Positions 55,353 through 63,365 of a stretch of DNA of 64,000 bases are shown piece by piece. The stretch covers positions 496,001 through 560,000 of the forward strand of contig NZ_CBDCEO010000012.1 of the NCBI RefSeq assembly GCF_965215815.1. The letters are read 5' to 3'. Position 1 is the first letter of the stretch, and each line of letters starts with the position of its first letter. Position numbers and translations under genes: made by a program. The notes beneath the pieces are model-generated. The model did not search any database. It was not told the origin of the DNA and saw nothing but the letters and a program-made list of their open reading frames with translations. The DNA comes from Poriferisodalis sp965215815 (GTDB lineage Bacteria > Actinomycetota > Acidimicrobiia > Acidimicrobiales > Poriferisodalaceae).

Positions 55353-55775
55353 CTAATTTCCTTGTCGATCGGCTGGTAAAACTTCAAACGGTCGTCCAGC
55401 GAGCGACCGGACCACGCGAAAATGCCGCTCGTCCAGCGTGGCGATTCCGTCGGTCTCATAGCGGTGCGCGAGGACAACGAGCGAGGCGTCGGTCAGGCCG
55501 AGGCGCAAGTCCCGATATCGCTCAACCACTGCCCGGGCTCGGACGAGGTCGATGCGATCGAATGAAGCCAACTCGTATGCACCTGACGCCAATTCTGACA
55601 GGACGGCCAATTCGGCGTCGGCTCCGGCGAGCTGCGCTGCCAAGTAGTCGACTTCGGCTAGCACAAGAGGCGAGATCACCAATTGCTGACGTGACAGGAG
55701 CAGTTGCTTGCAACGCTCGTGCATTCGCTGGCCGCGTATGAACGCCGCCAGCAGCACGCTGGTATCGACGATCAC
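55353..55775 (-). CDS. vapC: PIN-domain ribonuclease toxin, VapC family
   Basis: 140 residues from GTG 55775, which overlaps the antitoxin stop (GTGA). PIN residues: VIVDTSVLLAAF, LAEVDYLAA, LTDASLVVLA and ATLDERHF. A longer reading upstream would duplicate the antitoxin region and is rejected. Confidence 0.9.
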   Translation of the reverse strand: MIVDTSVLLAAFIRGQRMHERCKQLLLSRQQLVISPLVLAEVDYLAAQLAGADAELAVLSELASGAYELASFDRIDLVRARAVVERYRDLRLGLTDASLVVLAHRYETDGIATLDERHFRVVRSLAGRPFEVLPADRQGN

Positions 55776-55999
55776 GAACCGAAGCCGGTTTCCGCCAGTA
55801 TCTCGTCGACCCGTTCGGCGAGGGTCGGGTCGCCCCAATCGTCGTCGAACAAGGGCACGGTCGGTCGAACGTCACGACGGCCGAGTGTCTCTTCCAATGC
55901 CTCGCGCACGATCGAGGCTTCGGATCGTCCGTCTTCGTGTGCGGCCTGCTCCAGTCGTTGTTTGAGGTCGTCAGGCAGGTAGACCGTCGTCTGCTTCAT
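55772..55999 (-). CDS. vapB: Ribbon-helix-helix antitoxin (VapB/CopG type)
   Basis: 75 residues: MKQTTVYLPDDLKQRLEQAAHEDGRSEASIVREALEE is a classic ribbon-helix-helix, followed by an acidic toxin-neutralising tail (PLFDDDWGDPTLAERVDEIL). Overlaps vapC by 4 bp. Confidence 0.92.
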   Translation of the reverse strand: MKQTTVYLPDDLKQRLEQAAHEDGRSEASIVREALEETLGRRDVRPTVPLFDDDWGDPTLAERVDEILAETGFGS

Positions 56000-56097
56000 G
56001 CAACATATTGTGCCATGTATTGCAGACGGGCAAGCAAGCGAATAGGTGGCGGCTTTCGCACGAGCGACGGAATCGGAAAGGTCGGAGTGCTCTTCTC

Positions 56098-56668
56098 TTA
56101 TGAGTTGGTGGTGAAGGTGACCGAGCCGACGACGTGTTTGGGTGCCCAGATTTCTCCGGCGTAGAAGCCGCCGTCCCAGGCGGAGCCGTAGATGTTGTAC
56201 TGGGGATTGTCCGCCTTGACTGGACCGGACTCTTGGTAGTCGGCGAGCCGTCGATCGGGGTCAGCGTCGAGCCAATCGTCGATTGCCTGGCGTGCGTCTG
56301 CGATTTGTTGGGGGTGTTGCGGTGTCGGCGTCGGAGAGTTGATTGCTGTCCGCGTCGGTGCCGGTCATGTTGACGCGCACGGTGGCGCCGGTGCGCCATT
56401 TGTCGGTGACGGTCACGAGGCCTGCTGCGGGGAGTTGGCGCTCGGAGTCGGTCGACGCCTCTGCGGAGGGGTTGCTGCGGTCGGTGCCGTGCACGGCGAT
56501 GACCCGGTACAGGAACTGTGTCAGCGGCACGATTTCGTCGAACGAGGCCGTACGCACCGGATTGCCGGCATCGTCGTAGATGCCTTTTTCAAGGTGCGGG
56601 TGCCGGGCACCCGCTCGATGTCGTAGCTGGTGCCCGTCCGCTGCAGCTGAAGAGCCCAGTCCGGGTCC
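56098..56668 (-). pseudogene. 3' remnant of a larger secreted/modular gene, two frameshifts
   Basis: Three frames joined give about 190 residues: DPDWALQLQRTGTSYDIE, then GIYDDAGNPVRTASFDEIV...FLYRVIAVHG, then IADARQAIDDWLDADPD...YNIYGSAWDGGFYAGEIW, ending at a TAA. The first break is at an A5 run (56584-56588; A6 would restore the frame), the second at a C5 run near 56,315. The YRV strand suggests an FN3-like domain; family otherwise unknown. It abuts the small membrane-protein gene directly, so its 5' part was lost. Confidence 0.65.
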
Positions 56669-56926
56669 CTACCCGTTGGGGCCTTGCGTTGTGCGGGGCG
56701 CTTCGGCACCGGCCGCGGCAGTCGCAGCCTCTGACGGCATGCCAATGCCCAGGTAACCCTCAATACGTGCGAGACGCTGGCCGTTCTCGGTGACAATCAA
56801 TCGCAGTGTGCCGAGTTCGCCACGCAGGTCGTCGCGGAGTCTGTCGTTGGATTTTTGCTGATGCCACACGATCGCCAGTGCCGCCAGCACCATCGTGCCA
56901 ACTTGCGCAAGTGCGCTCAGCTCCAT
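56669..56926 (-). CDS. Small single-pass membrane protein, unknown function
   Basis: 85 residues: a transmembrane helix at ~7-24 (QVGTMVLAALAIVW), then a charged helix likely to coil (SNDRLRDDLRGELGTLRLIVTENGQRLARIEGYLG) and an Ala-rich tail. I do not recognise a family with a known role. ATG 56926 is the first start of the frame; the stop abuts the truncated pseudogene. Confidence 0.55.
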   Translation of the reverse strand: MELSALAQVGTMVLAALAIVWHQQKSNDRLRDDLRGELGTLRLIVTENGQRLARIEGYLGIGMPSEAATAAAGAEAPRTTQGPNG

Positions 56927-57025
56927 GTCCCGAACGGTAGCACTCCATATCCAGCCGACCCTTCAGAATTATTGAAATAACCTGAGAGTCTGCTCCACGG
57001 CCCAGTCCTACCTATCGACAGGCGG

Positions 57026-57937
57026 CTAGTTGGGAGGTGTGAGCAGGGGAGCGGCGGTCTGGGCGACCGTCACGGGATCGCCGACGCTCACCATGGTGCC
57101 TTCGGGGTCGATGGTGCAGGCGATGCCGAAGATGGCGTTGCCTTCGAGGACCTTGCGCATCCCGGGGGAGTGGCCTTCGGCGGTAGTACACCAGCGGTGC
57201 TTGCGCATCACCAGTGCGGGTTCGCGGTGTCGCTCACCGGTGTCCTGGTCGATCTGGGGGACTGCGCAGCGTGGCCATGCAATCCGGGCGACGAGATCTG
57301 CATCGCCGATCGAGAACTCCGCCCAGGTGTCCTCGGACCAAGGCTGGTCGTTGATGACGATGAGGTTCGCCCGGAAACGCTCAATGCCGAACGGCTCGAT
57401 GGCGCGGGCCACGAGATCGTCGAGCGATGCCATGTTGGCGACGAGCACCGGGGCGGCGTCGGCGAAAGTGGCAAGTCGTCCCCGGAACAGCCGGACCGGG
57501 CGGGACGATTCGGGTGTGAGCGCGGCGAGCCTCGCCGGCATTCCCAGCACCTCGCTGAAGAACGCGGCGGCCTCGTCTCCTGCGTCTGCACAGGCGACTT
57601 CGTCACCGATCAGCGCGTGCACGGTGATGTCGTTGGCATCAGGACGCTTGACGTCGATGACCCCGACGTCTGGTGCGCTGATCGTCAAGCCACCGTTGAT
57701 CGGTTCGGGGACGACCGTGGCGAGCACCGCACGCTGACGCTGAGTGACTGCCTCGCCGATGGTACCGACCTCATCGGGTGCGGTCACCACCTGCCACTCC
57801 CGGTCGCCCTCGAGCCCGGTTGCCGACACCGTCACCGAGTCCAGTTCGATGCGTCGGCAGCCCTTGATGGGATGGATGGTGATCCCGGTGAGCGTTCCAC
57901 CGTCGTGTCCCGCCGCTGCTTGCTCCGATGAAGCCAT
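57026..57937 (-). CDS. MOSC-domain protein (YcbX/MOSC-N type)
   Basis: 303 residues. The N-terminal beta-barrel domain begins LTGITIHPIKGCRRIELDSVTVSATGLEGDREWQVV, and the MOSC domain contains NLIVINDQPWSEDTWAEFSIGDADL with the conserved Cys in WPRCAVPQIDQDTG. MOSC proteins bind molybdenum cofactor or carry sulfur; YcbX-like members reduce N-hydroxylated compounds. It may relate to the molybdenum hydroxylase at 19-23 kb, but they are 34 kb apart. Confidence 0.88.
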   Translation of the reverse strand: MASSEQAAAGHDGGTLTGITIHPIKGCRRIELDSVTVSATGLEGDREWQVVTAPDEVGTIGEAVTQRQRAVLATVVPEPINGGLTISAPDVGVIDVKRPDANDITVHALIGDEVACADAGDEAAAFFSEVLGMPARLAALTPESSRPVRLFRGRLATFADAAPVLVANMASLDDLVARAIEPFGIERFRANLIVINDQPWSEDTWAEFSIGDADLVARIAWPRCAVPQIDQDTGERHREPALVMRKHRWCTTAEGHSPGMRKVLEGNAIFGIACTIDPEGTMVSVGDPVTVAQTAAPLLTPPN

Positions 57938-57992
57938 TGCCAGACCCTAGGCTCGCCGGAGGCCGAAGGCTGGGGTAGGCGGACCGAACCGA

Positions 57993-58733
57993 GTGCTGTC
58001 AACTATGGAGCATTCGGGGTCTCAGCGGCGCCACCGGCTCAAGATCGGTGTGGCTCGGGCTGAGCCGCCCGAGTGGTTGACAGACCACGCCGATCTCAAC
58101 ATGCACGCGCTGGGTCCCGGAGCGGAGCTGGAAGCGGAGTGGCAGGCCGCTGGGCTCGCGTTGCGCCGATACCGGCTGGAACGGGTCCGTGAGCAGCTGC
58201 GCAATGCGGACTGCGACGCAGCATTGCTGTACGACCCGGTCAATATCCGCTACGCCACCGACACGACCAACATGTCCCGGCGTCAGCGAGCTGGACCTGT
58301 GGGCCGCGTTGTGGTCGGGCAGCTTGCGGCGTTACGGCGAGTGGATCGAGACGAGGCTGCTGTCGTCGGGACCAAGGACGAACCCCTGATACCAGGAGGC
58401 CAGCAGTCGGCGGGTGCAGGCCGGCGAGCTGATGGGCTTCGACACCGACCTGGTCGGCGCGTACGGCATCTGCGTGGACATGTCCCGTACGTGGTTGTGC
58501 AGGGACGGCCGGCCAACTGCAGCCCAGCACGACACTGGGCACTGGCAGCCGAGCAGATCGAGCGCAACATCGAGCTGCACCAAGCCGGTATGACGCTACG
58601 GGAGATCACCGACAAGGCGTGGTACCCCGACCCGGACCAGTACCGCCACTACACGTCGATTTCGCACGGGGTCGGGCTGTGCGACGAGTACCCGGCGGTT
58701 GGCCAGGGGGCCCCGGAAGCGGATCAGCTCTGA
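57993..58733 (+). pseudogene. Decayed DddP-like M24-family gene
   Basis: Fragments match DddP-type M24 proteins in order: ALRRYRLERVREQL and DPVNIRYATDTTNMS (frame 1), then after a deletion LDLWAALWSGSLRRYGEWIETRLLSSGPRTNP (frame 2), an in-frame TGA at 58387 where Trp is expected, SRRVQAGELMGFDTDLVGAYGICVDMSRTW with three metal-site Asp, then a shift back to frame 1 with AAEQIERNIELHQAGM and HGVGLCDEYP. Roughly 130 central residues and the C-terminal metal Glu pair are missing. DddP cleaves DMSP to DMS and acrylate; related M24 peptidases share the fold, so specificity is not certain. Confidence 0.75.
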
Positions 58734-60610
58734 ACGAAGCTGACCAGCACCTGGTTTGCCTCGACGGCATCGCCCGGGGCGCAACGCACCTCGCCGACGG
58801 TGCCGGCCCCGTGAGCGCTGAGCGAGTGGAGCATCTTCATGGCTTCCACCACCACGACCGTGTCGCCGGTGGCGACGACGTCGCCGGGCACGACAGCCAC
58901 CTCGACGACGACTGCGGGGAAGGGCGCAGCGACGGAGTCAGCCGAGCCGGTGTCGTCGGTTGCCGTCGGCGCCCAGGCGTCGGAGCGATCGGGGACGTCG
59001 AACGTGACCGTGTGGCCGTCCAGATTGACCGCCACTGAGTTGTGATCCGTGCTGCTGGCAACCATGGCGTTCGCGTCAGCGCCGTTGATCGACGCCGCCG
59101 GGACTTCGTGGAGATCGCCCCCAGCGTCACTGAGCAGCACTGCTGCCAGTGTTCGGTGATCGGTCAGCCGGAACGGCCCAAGAGCCGCCCAGGGTCCGCT
59201 GTCGAGTGAGATTCGCTCTCGTTGCTGGGAGGCCAGCCAAGCCGCAGCGGCAACCCCAGCGGCGTCGCTGCTGGACGGGGGTACGGGCATCTCGCTCGAG
59301 GCGAGGGAGTCGATCACGTTGGTGGTCATCTCCCCACCGCGCAGCAGGGGCGTGTCCACCAGCCAGCGCAAGAAACCGGCGTTGGTCGGCACTGGCCCCA
59401 GCACGAGCTCGTCGAGGGCGTCGCGCATTGCGTCGAACGTCGCTGCACGCTCGGAACGATTGACCACGAGCTTGGCGATGAGTGGGTCGTAGTAGGGCGT
59501 GATCTCGCTGCCGGGTTCCACCGCCGAATCCCAGCGCACACCGGAGGGCACGCTCAGGTGGCGAACCGGACCCGCCCGGGGGCTGAAGCCATCGGCAGGG
59601 TCCTCAGCGTTGATGCGGGCTTCGATGCTGTGGCCTGCGAACGTCACCTCGGATTGGCTGATGCCCAATGATGCGCCGCTAGCGGCGCGCAGCTGCAGTT
59701 CCACGAGATCGAGTCCGGTGATCGCCTCGGTCACCGGATGCTCGACCTGCAGGCGGGTATTCATCTCCAGGAAGAAGAACTCGCCTGTGCCGGCATCGAC
59801 GATGAACTCAACGGTCCCGGCGTTGTCGTAGGAGATGTGGCGGGCGAGGGCCACGGCCGCTTCGTGCAGGCCATCGCGGGTGGCCTCGGGCAGGTTCGGT
59901 GCGGGCGCCTCTTCGAGCAGCTTCTGGTAGCGGCGCTGCGAGGAGCAGTCGCGAGTGCCGAGGTGAATGACGTTGCCGTGCTGATCGCCGACCACCTGTA
60001 CCTCAATGTGGCGAGGACGTTTGATGTACCGCTCGACGATGAGCCGATCGTCACCGAAGGAGCGCTGTGCCTCTGTACGAGCTGCTGTCAGTGCAGCGTC
60101 GAACTGGTCCGGGGAACGAACGATGCGGATGCCCTTGCCACCGCCGCCGGCCGATGCCTTGACCAGCATCGGATAGCCGATCTGCAAGGCAGCGGCACTC
60201 AGGTCTCCGGCTGCGGCGCCGGGAATGATCGGGACACCTGCGGATTCTGCGATTGCTCGCGCTTCCACCTTGGCGCCCATCTGGGCGATGGCATCAGGGT
60301 TCGGGCCCACCCAGGTCAGCCCGGCGTCCACGACGGCCTGCGCAAATCCCGCGTTCTCCGACAGGAAGCCGTACCCAGGGTGGACGGCATCGGCGCCAGT
60401 CTCGGCTGCTGCGGTCAGGAGGGCGTTGACGTCCAGGTACGACTGGTCGAGCGCCGCAGGGCCGATGCACCGTGATTCGTCCGCCTCACGGACGAACGGC
60501 GCATCCCTGTCGGGCTCGGCCCACACCGCGACGGTGCGCCATCCCAAGCGCTGCGCGGTCGCGAAGACCCGGCTCGCGATCTCTCCCCGGTTGGCGACCA
60601 GCAGCTTCAT
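58724..60610 (-). CDS. Acyl-CoA carboxylase alpha subunit (biotin carboxylase plus BCCP)
   Basis: 628 residues: the biotin carboxylase domain (MKLLVANRGEIASRVF, GYGFLSENAGFA, ATP-grasp loop KASAGGGGKGIRIV, EMNTRLQVEHPVTE) and the C-terminal biotinyl domain with VVVVEAMKMLHSL (biotinylated Lys). It carboxylates biotin with ATP and bicarbonate. ATG 60610, 33 bp after the beta-subunit stop. Length and partner resemble methylcrotonyl- or geranyl-CoA carboxylases. Its 3' end overlaps the DddP-like relic by 10 bp on the opposite strand. Confidence 0.93.
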   Translation of the reverse strand: MKLLVANRGEIASRVFATAQRLGWRTVAVWAEPDRDAPFVREADESRCIGPAALDQSYLDVNALLTAAAETGADAVHPGYGFLSENAGFAQAVVDAGLTWVGPNPDAIAQMGAKVEARAIAESAGVPIIPGAAAGDLSAAALQIGYPMLVKASAGGGGKGIRIVRSPDQFDAALTAARTEAQRSFGDDRLIVERYIKRPRHIEVQVVGDQHGNVIHLGTRDCSSQRRYQKLLEEAPAPNLPEATRDGLHEAAVALARHISYDNAGTVEFIVDAGTGEFFFLEMNTRLQVEHPVTEAITGLDLVELQLRAASGASLGISQSEVTFAGHSIEARINAEDPADGFSPRAGPVRHLSVPSGVRWDSAVEPGSEITPYYDPLIAKLVVNRSERAATFDAMRDALDELVLGPVPTNAGFLRWLVDTPLLRGGEMTTNVIDSLASSEMPVPPSSSDAAGVAAAAWLASQQRERISLDSGPWAALGPFRLTDHRTLAAVLLSDAGGDLHEVPAASINGADANAMVASSTDHNSVAVNLDGHTVTFDVPDRSDAWAPTATDDTGSADSVAAPFPAVVVEVAVVPGDVVATGDTVVVVEAMKMLHSLSAHGAGTVGEVRCAPGDAVEANQVLVSFVQS

Positions 60611-60643
60611 GACATCAGGCTCATAAAAGGGGACGGCCTCCAG

Positions 60644-62266
60644 CTACATCCGGTAGACGAGGCCGCCGCCGAGGGCAGGGGCGTCCTGGCGAGCAGCCAA
60701 CGCAAGACACAGCCCGAGGGCATCGCGCGTGTCGACCGGGTCGATGAGACCGTCGTCCCAGAGGCGCGCCGTGGCGTAGTACGGGTCGCTCTGGCGTTCG
60801 TACTGGTCGGCCACCTCTGCCCGCATTGCCGCGATCTCTTCGTCGGTGGTCTCAGTGCCTCGCATTCCGGCCAGCCTGATGTCGACGAGCACGGTCTGGG
60901 CTGTCTCGGCAGACATGGTGGCGATGCGGCTGTTGGGCCAGGCGAACAGGAACCTGGGATTGAAGCCCCGCCCGCACATGCCGTAGTTGCCCGCCCCGTA
61001 GGAGCCGCCAATGAGCACCGTGTAGCGCGGCACAGTGGCGTTTGCCACCGCAGACACCATCTTCGCCCCGTGCTTTGCGATGCCGGCTGCCTCAGAATCG
61101 CTGCCGACCATGTAGCCGGTCGTGTTCTGCAGGAACAGCAACGGCACCCGGCGCTGCTCGCAGAGCTCGATGAAGTGCGTGGCCTTGAGAGCGTCGGAGG
61201 AGAAGATGATCCCGTTGTTGGCGATGATGCCGACCTGGTGACCCCAGATGCGGGCGAAGCCGCAGGTGATGTCGGTGCCCCACTCCGGCTTGAACTCGCC
61301 ATAGCGAGAGCCGTCGACGAGCCGGGCGATGATCTCGCGGGCGTCGAAGCCGATGCGGTCATCCGCGGAGATGACGCCAGAGATCTCGGCCCCGTCGTAG
61401 CGAGGCGGCTCCGGCTCGGTCCACGACAGCCATCCCTCCCGATGGTCAACCGGGCGCTGGTTCACTGCCGCGCACAGCTCGCGCAGCTTGCCGTAGGCGG
61501 AGCGCTCGTCTGGGGTCATGTAGTCCGAGACGCCCGAGATGCGAGTGTGCAGAGCAGCTCCCCCAAGGTCGTCGGGCTCGATGATCTCGCCGAGTGCTGC
61601 TTTGACGATGGGCGGGCCGCCCAGATAGATCCGCCCGATGCCGGCGACCATGATGACTTCGTCGCTCAGCGCCGGCACGTAGGCACCGCCGGCGGTGCAC
61701 CCGCCCAGCACCACAGAGATCTGCGGCAGTCCCATCGCAGAGAGCCGGGCCTGCCGGTAGAAGCTGCCGCCGAAATGGTCCTTGTCGGGGAAGATGTCGT
61801 CTTGCAGGGGCAGGAAGGCGCCGCCGGAGTCCACCAGGTAGATGACACCGAGGCCGTTTTCTGCGGCGATGTCCTGGGCCCGTACGTGCTTCTTGATGCT
61901 GACCGGCAGCAGCGAGCCGCCTTTGACGGTGGCGTCGTTGGCGATGAACATCCACGGCACGCCGCACACCACGCCGATGCCTGTGACGATCCCGGCGCCG
62001 GGGGCGCTGTTGTCGTAGAGCTCCCAGCCGGCCAGCGTGGACAGCTCCAGGAAGGGCGTGTCGGCATCGCACACGAGGTCGATTCGGTCCCGCGGCAGGA
62101 TCTTGCCCCGAGCATGGTGCCGCTCGATGGAGCGCTCGCGGCCGGCGCCGCCAGAGATCGCGAATTGCTGACGTTCTCGCAACGTCGTGAGCAGGTCGGC
62201 GTAGGCGGCAGCGTTCTTTCCAAAGTCGTCGCTGCGAGGATCGATTCGGCTCGCGAACTGTCTCAT
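60644..62266 (-). CDS. Acyl-CoA carboxylase beta subunit, methylcrotonyl-CoA type
   Basis: 540 residues from ATG 62266, where family homology begins (RQFASRIDPRSDDFGKNAAAY); the longer open frame upstream is not supported. Motifs: RERSIERHHARGKILPRDRIDLV, VDSGGAFLPLQDDIFPD, GGCTAGGAYVPALSDEVIMV, FLQNTTGYMVG and GGSYGAGNYGMCGRGFNPRFLFAWPNS. These are close to MccB/AtuC, which carboxylate branched enoyl-CoAs in leucine or terpenoid breakdown. Confidence 0.93.
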   Translation of the reverse strand: MRQFASRIDPRSDDFGKNAAAYADLLTTLRERQQFAISGGAGRERSIERHHARGKILPRDRIDLVCDADTPFLELSTLAGWELYDNSAPGAGIVTGIGVVCGVPWMFIANDATVKGGSLLPVSIKKHVRAQDIAAENGLGVIYLVDSGGAFLPLQDDIFPDKDHFGGSFYRQARLSAMGLPQISVVLGGCTAGGAYVPALSDEVIMVAGIGRIYLGGPPIVKAALGEIIEPDDLGGAALHTRISGVSDYMTPDERSAYGKLRELCAAVNQRPVDHREGWLSWTEPEPPRYDGAEISGVISADDRIGFDAREIIARLVDGSRYGEFKPEWGTDITCGFARIWGHQVGIIANNGIIFSSDALKATHFIELCEQRRVPLLFLQNTTGYMVGSDSEAAGIAKHGAKMVSAVANATVPRYTVLIGGSYGAGNYGMCGRGFNPRFLFAWPNSRIATMSAETAQTVLVDIRLAGMRGTETTDEEIAAMRAEVADQYERQSDPYYATARLWDDGLIDPVDTRDALGLCLALAARQDAPALGGGLVYRM

Positions 62267-62289
62267 GTGCCGGCAGGCTCCTGATGGAC

Positions 62290-62658
62290 TTAGCGAATCT
62301 GGATGAGGCGGGCGCCTGTGCCCCGAGATCGGTCTGCAGTGAGTATCACCGCATCGAGCCGCTCGCCGAGCGCGAGACACAGGCGGTCCGCCAGCGACAA
62401 GCCTTCTTGGGGCCTCCAGCGGTGGGCTGCCCACTCAGCGTCAGCCAAGGTGACCGGCTCAATCCGCAATTGGTAGCTCATGAGCAGGGCGCGGGCTTCG
62501 TTCCATCTGCGACCGGCCGCCACCATCTTCTGCGCTGCCTCGCTCCAGTTTGCAGCACCGCATCGGGCACCGCTGAGGAGGGCCTCCTCGACCATGCCGG
62601 CACCGGTCTCGCCCTTCAGCCGGGCGAGCAGCGCAGAAGCATCCAAGACTGTGGTCAC
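62290..62658 (-). CDS. vapC: PIN-domain toxin, VapC family
   Basis: 122 residues from GTG 62658 overlapping the antitoxin stop (GTGA). PIN residues: VLDASALLARL, ANWSEAAQKMV with Glu, LSLADRLCLAL and VILTADRS. Ends 23 bp before the carboxylase beta gene's start on the same strand. Confidence 0.9.
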   Translation of the reverse strand: MTTVLDASALLARLKGETGAGMVEEALLSGARCGAANWSEAAQKMVAAGRRWNEARALLMSYQLRIEPVTLADAEWAAHRWRPQEGLSLADRLCLALGERLDAVILTADRSRGTGARLIQIR

Positions 62659-62900
62659 CCAGCGTCTTCTCGCGCGGACTCAACCCGACGGTCCCTCAGC
62701 AACTCGCCTAGAAGGTCCGTACCTCGAAGATCCTGCCGCACACGAGCACTCAGTTGCTCCCGAGTCATAAGGACCATCCCCTCCGAAGAATCGATGAGAA
62801 CGAGCGGCGTTCCGGGCGCCAGGCCTGACCGACTCCGTACTTCGGCAGGAACGACGAGCCGACCGCGGTCTCCCATCACAATATTGAATGTCCCACTCAT
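62655..62900 (-). CDS. vapB: AbrB/MazE-type (SpoVT-fold) antitoxin
   Basis: 81 residues: MGDRGRLVVPAEVRSRSGLAPGTPLVLIDSSEGMVLMTREQL is the swapped-hairpin DNA-binding fold, with a C-terminal toxin-binding helix. ATG 62900; the sequence upstream is AT-richer and may carry the promoter. Confidence 0.88.
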   Translation of the reverse strand: MSGTFNIVMGDRGRLVVPAEVRSRSGLAPGTPLVLIDSSEGMVLMTREQLSARVRQDLRGTDLLGELLRDRRVESAREDAG

Positions 62901-63069
62901 AGTTCAACTGTACCAATTTGATGGCACGGGTGGGATCTCACTTCGGGGCTGGCACCGCCCATGAGCCCATCGCCGTCATCAAGCGGAGGTCGTACGGGCT
63001 GCCGACCATGAACTGCCCGGCTGCATCCTTTTCGCACAGCAAGGAACTGTGCTGTAACATAAACAGTCT

Positions 63070-63087
63070 AGGTACAGTTCTATACCT
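63070..63087. promoter_or_regulatory. Short inverted repeat, candidate hipBA operator
   Basis: AGGTA-8 nt-TACCT, about 48 bp before the hipB-like ATG, in an AT-rich stretch. A TATGAT at 63123-63128 could be a -10 box of a nearly leaderless transcript. HipB normally represses its own promoter. Confidence 0.35.
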
Positions 63088-63134
63088 GAGACTGGTGCGA
63101 TACAGCTCTGTGCCATATTTGCTATGATTTTCCC

Positions 63135-63365
63135 ATGCGTCCCCGAATCATCAGGACACTTGGCCAACTTGGGATGGAAGTACGCCGCCTGAGGCACGAA
63201 GCCGAGCTTTCTCAAGAAGCGCTCGCCGACATGGCAGGCGTATCTCGACGCTGGGTCGGTCGCTTGGAACGTGGGCATCGGGGAGCTGAGATCGCCAACG
63301 TCATGAGTGTCGTGCGCGCACTCGACATGGGCGTGGCGCTCGTCCCCATCGAGGATCCGCAATGA
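63135..63365 (+). CDS. hipB: HipB-type XRE antitoxin/regulator
   Basis: 76 residues with a Cro/CI helix-turn-helix: GMEVRRLRHEAELSQEALADMAGVSRRWVGRLERG. Its stop overlaps the hipA-like ATG by 4 bp. Confidence 0.85.
   Translation: MRPRIIRTLGQLGMEVRRLRHEAELSQEALADMAGVSRRWVGRLERGHRGAEIANVMSVVRALDMGVALVPIEDPQ

Noticed and set aside
60644..62434. Longer start of the carboxylase beta subunit
   Set aside because: The extra 56 residues overlap the adjacent vapC gene and lack homology; ATG 62266 begins at the conserved N-terminus.
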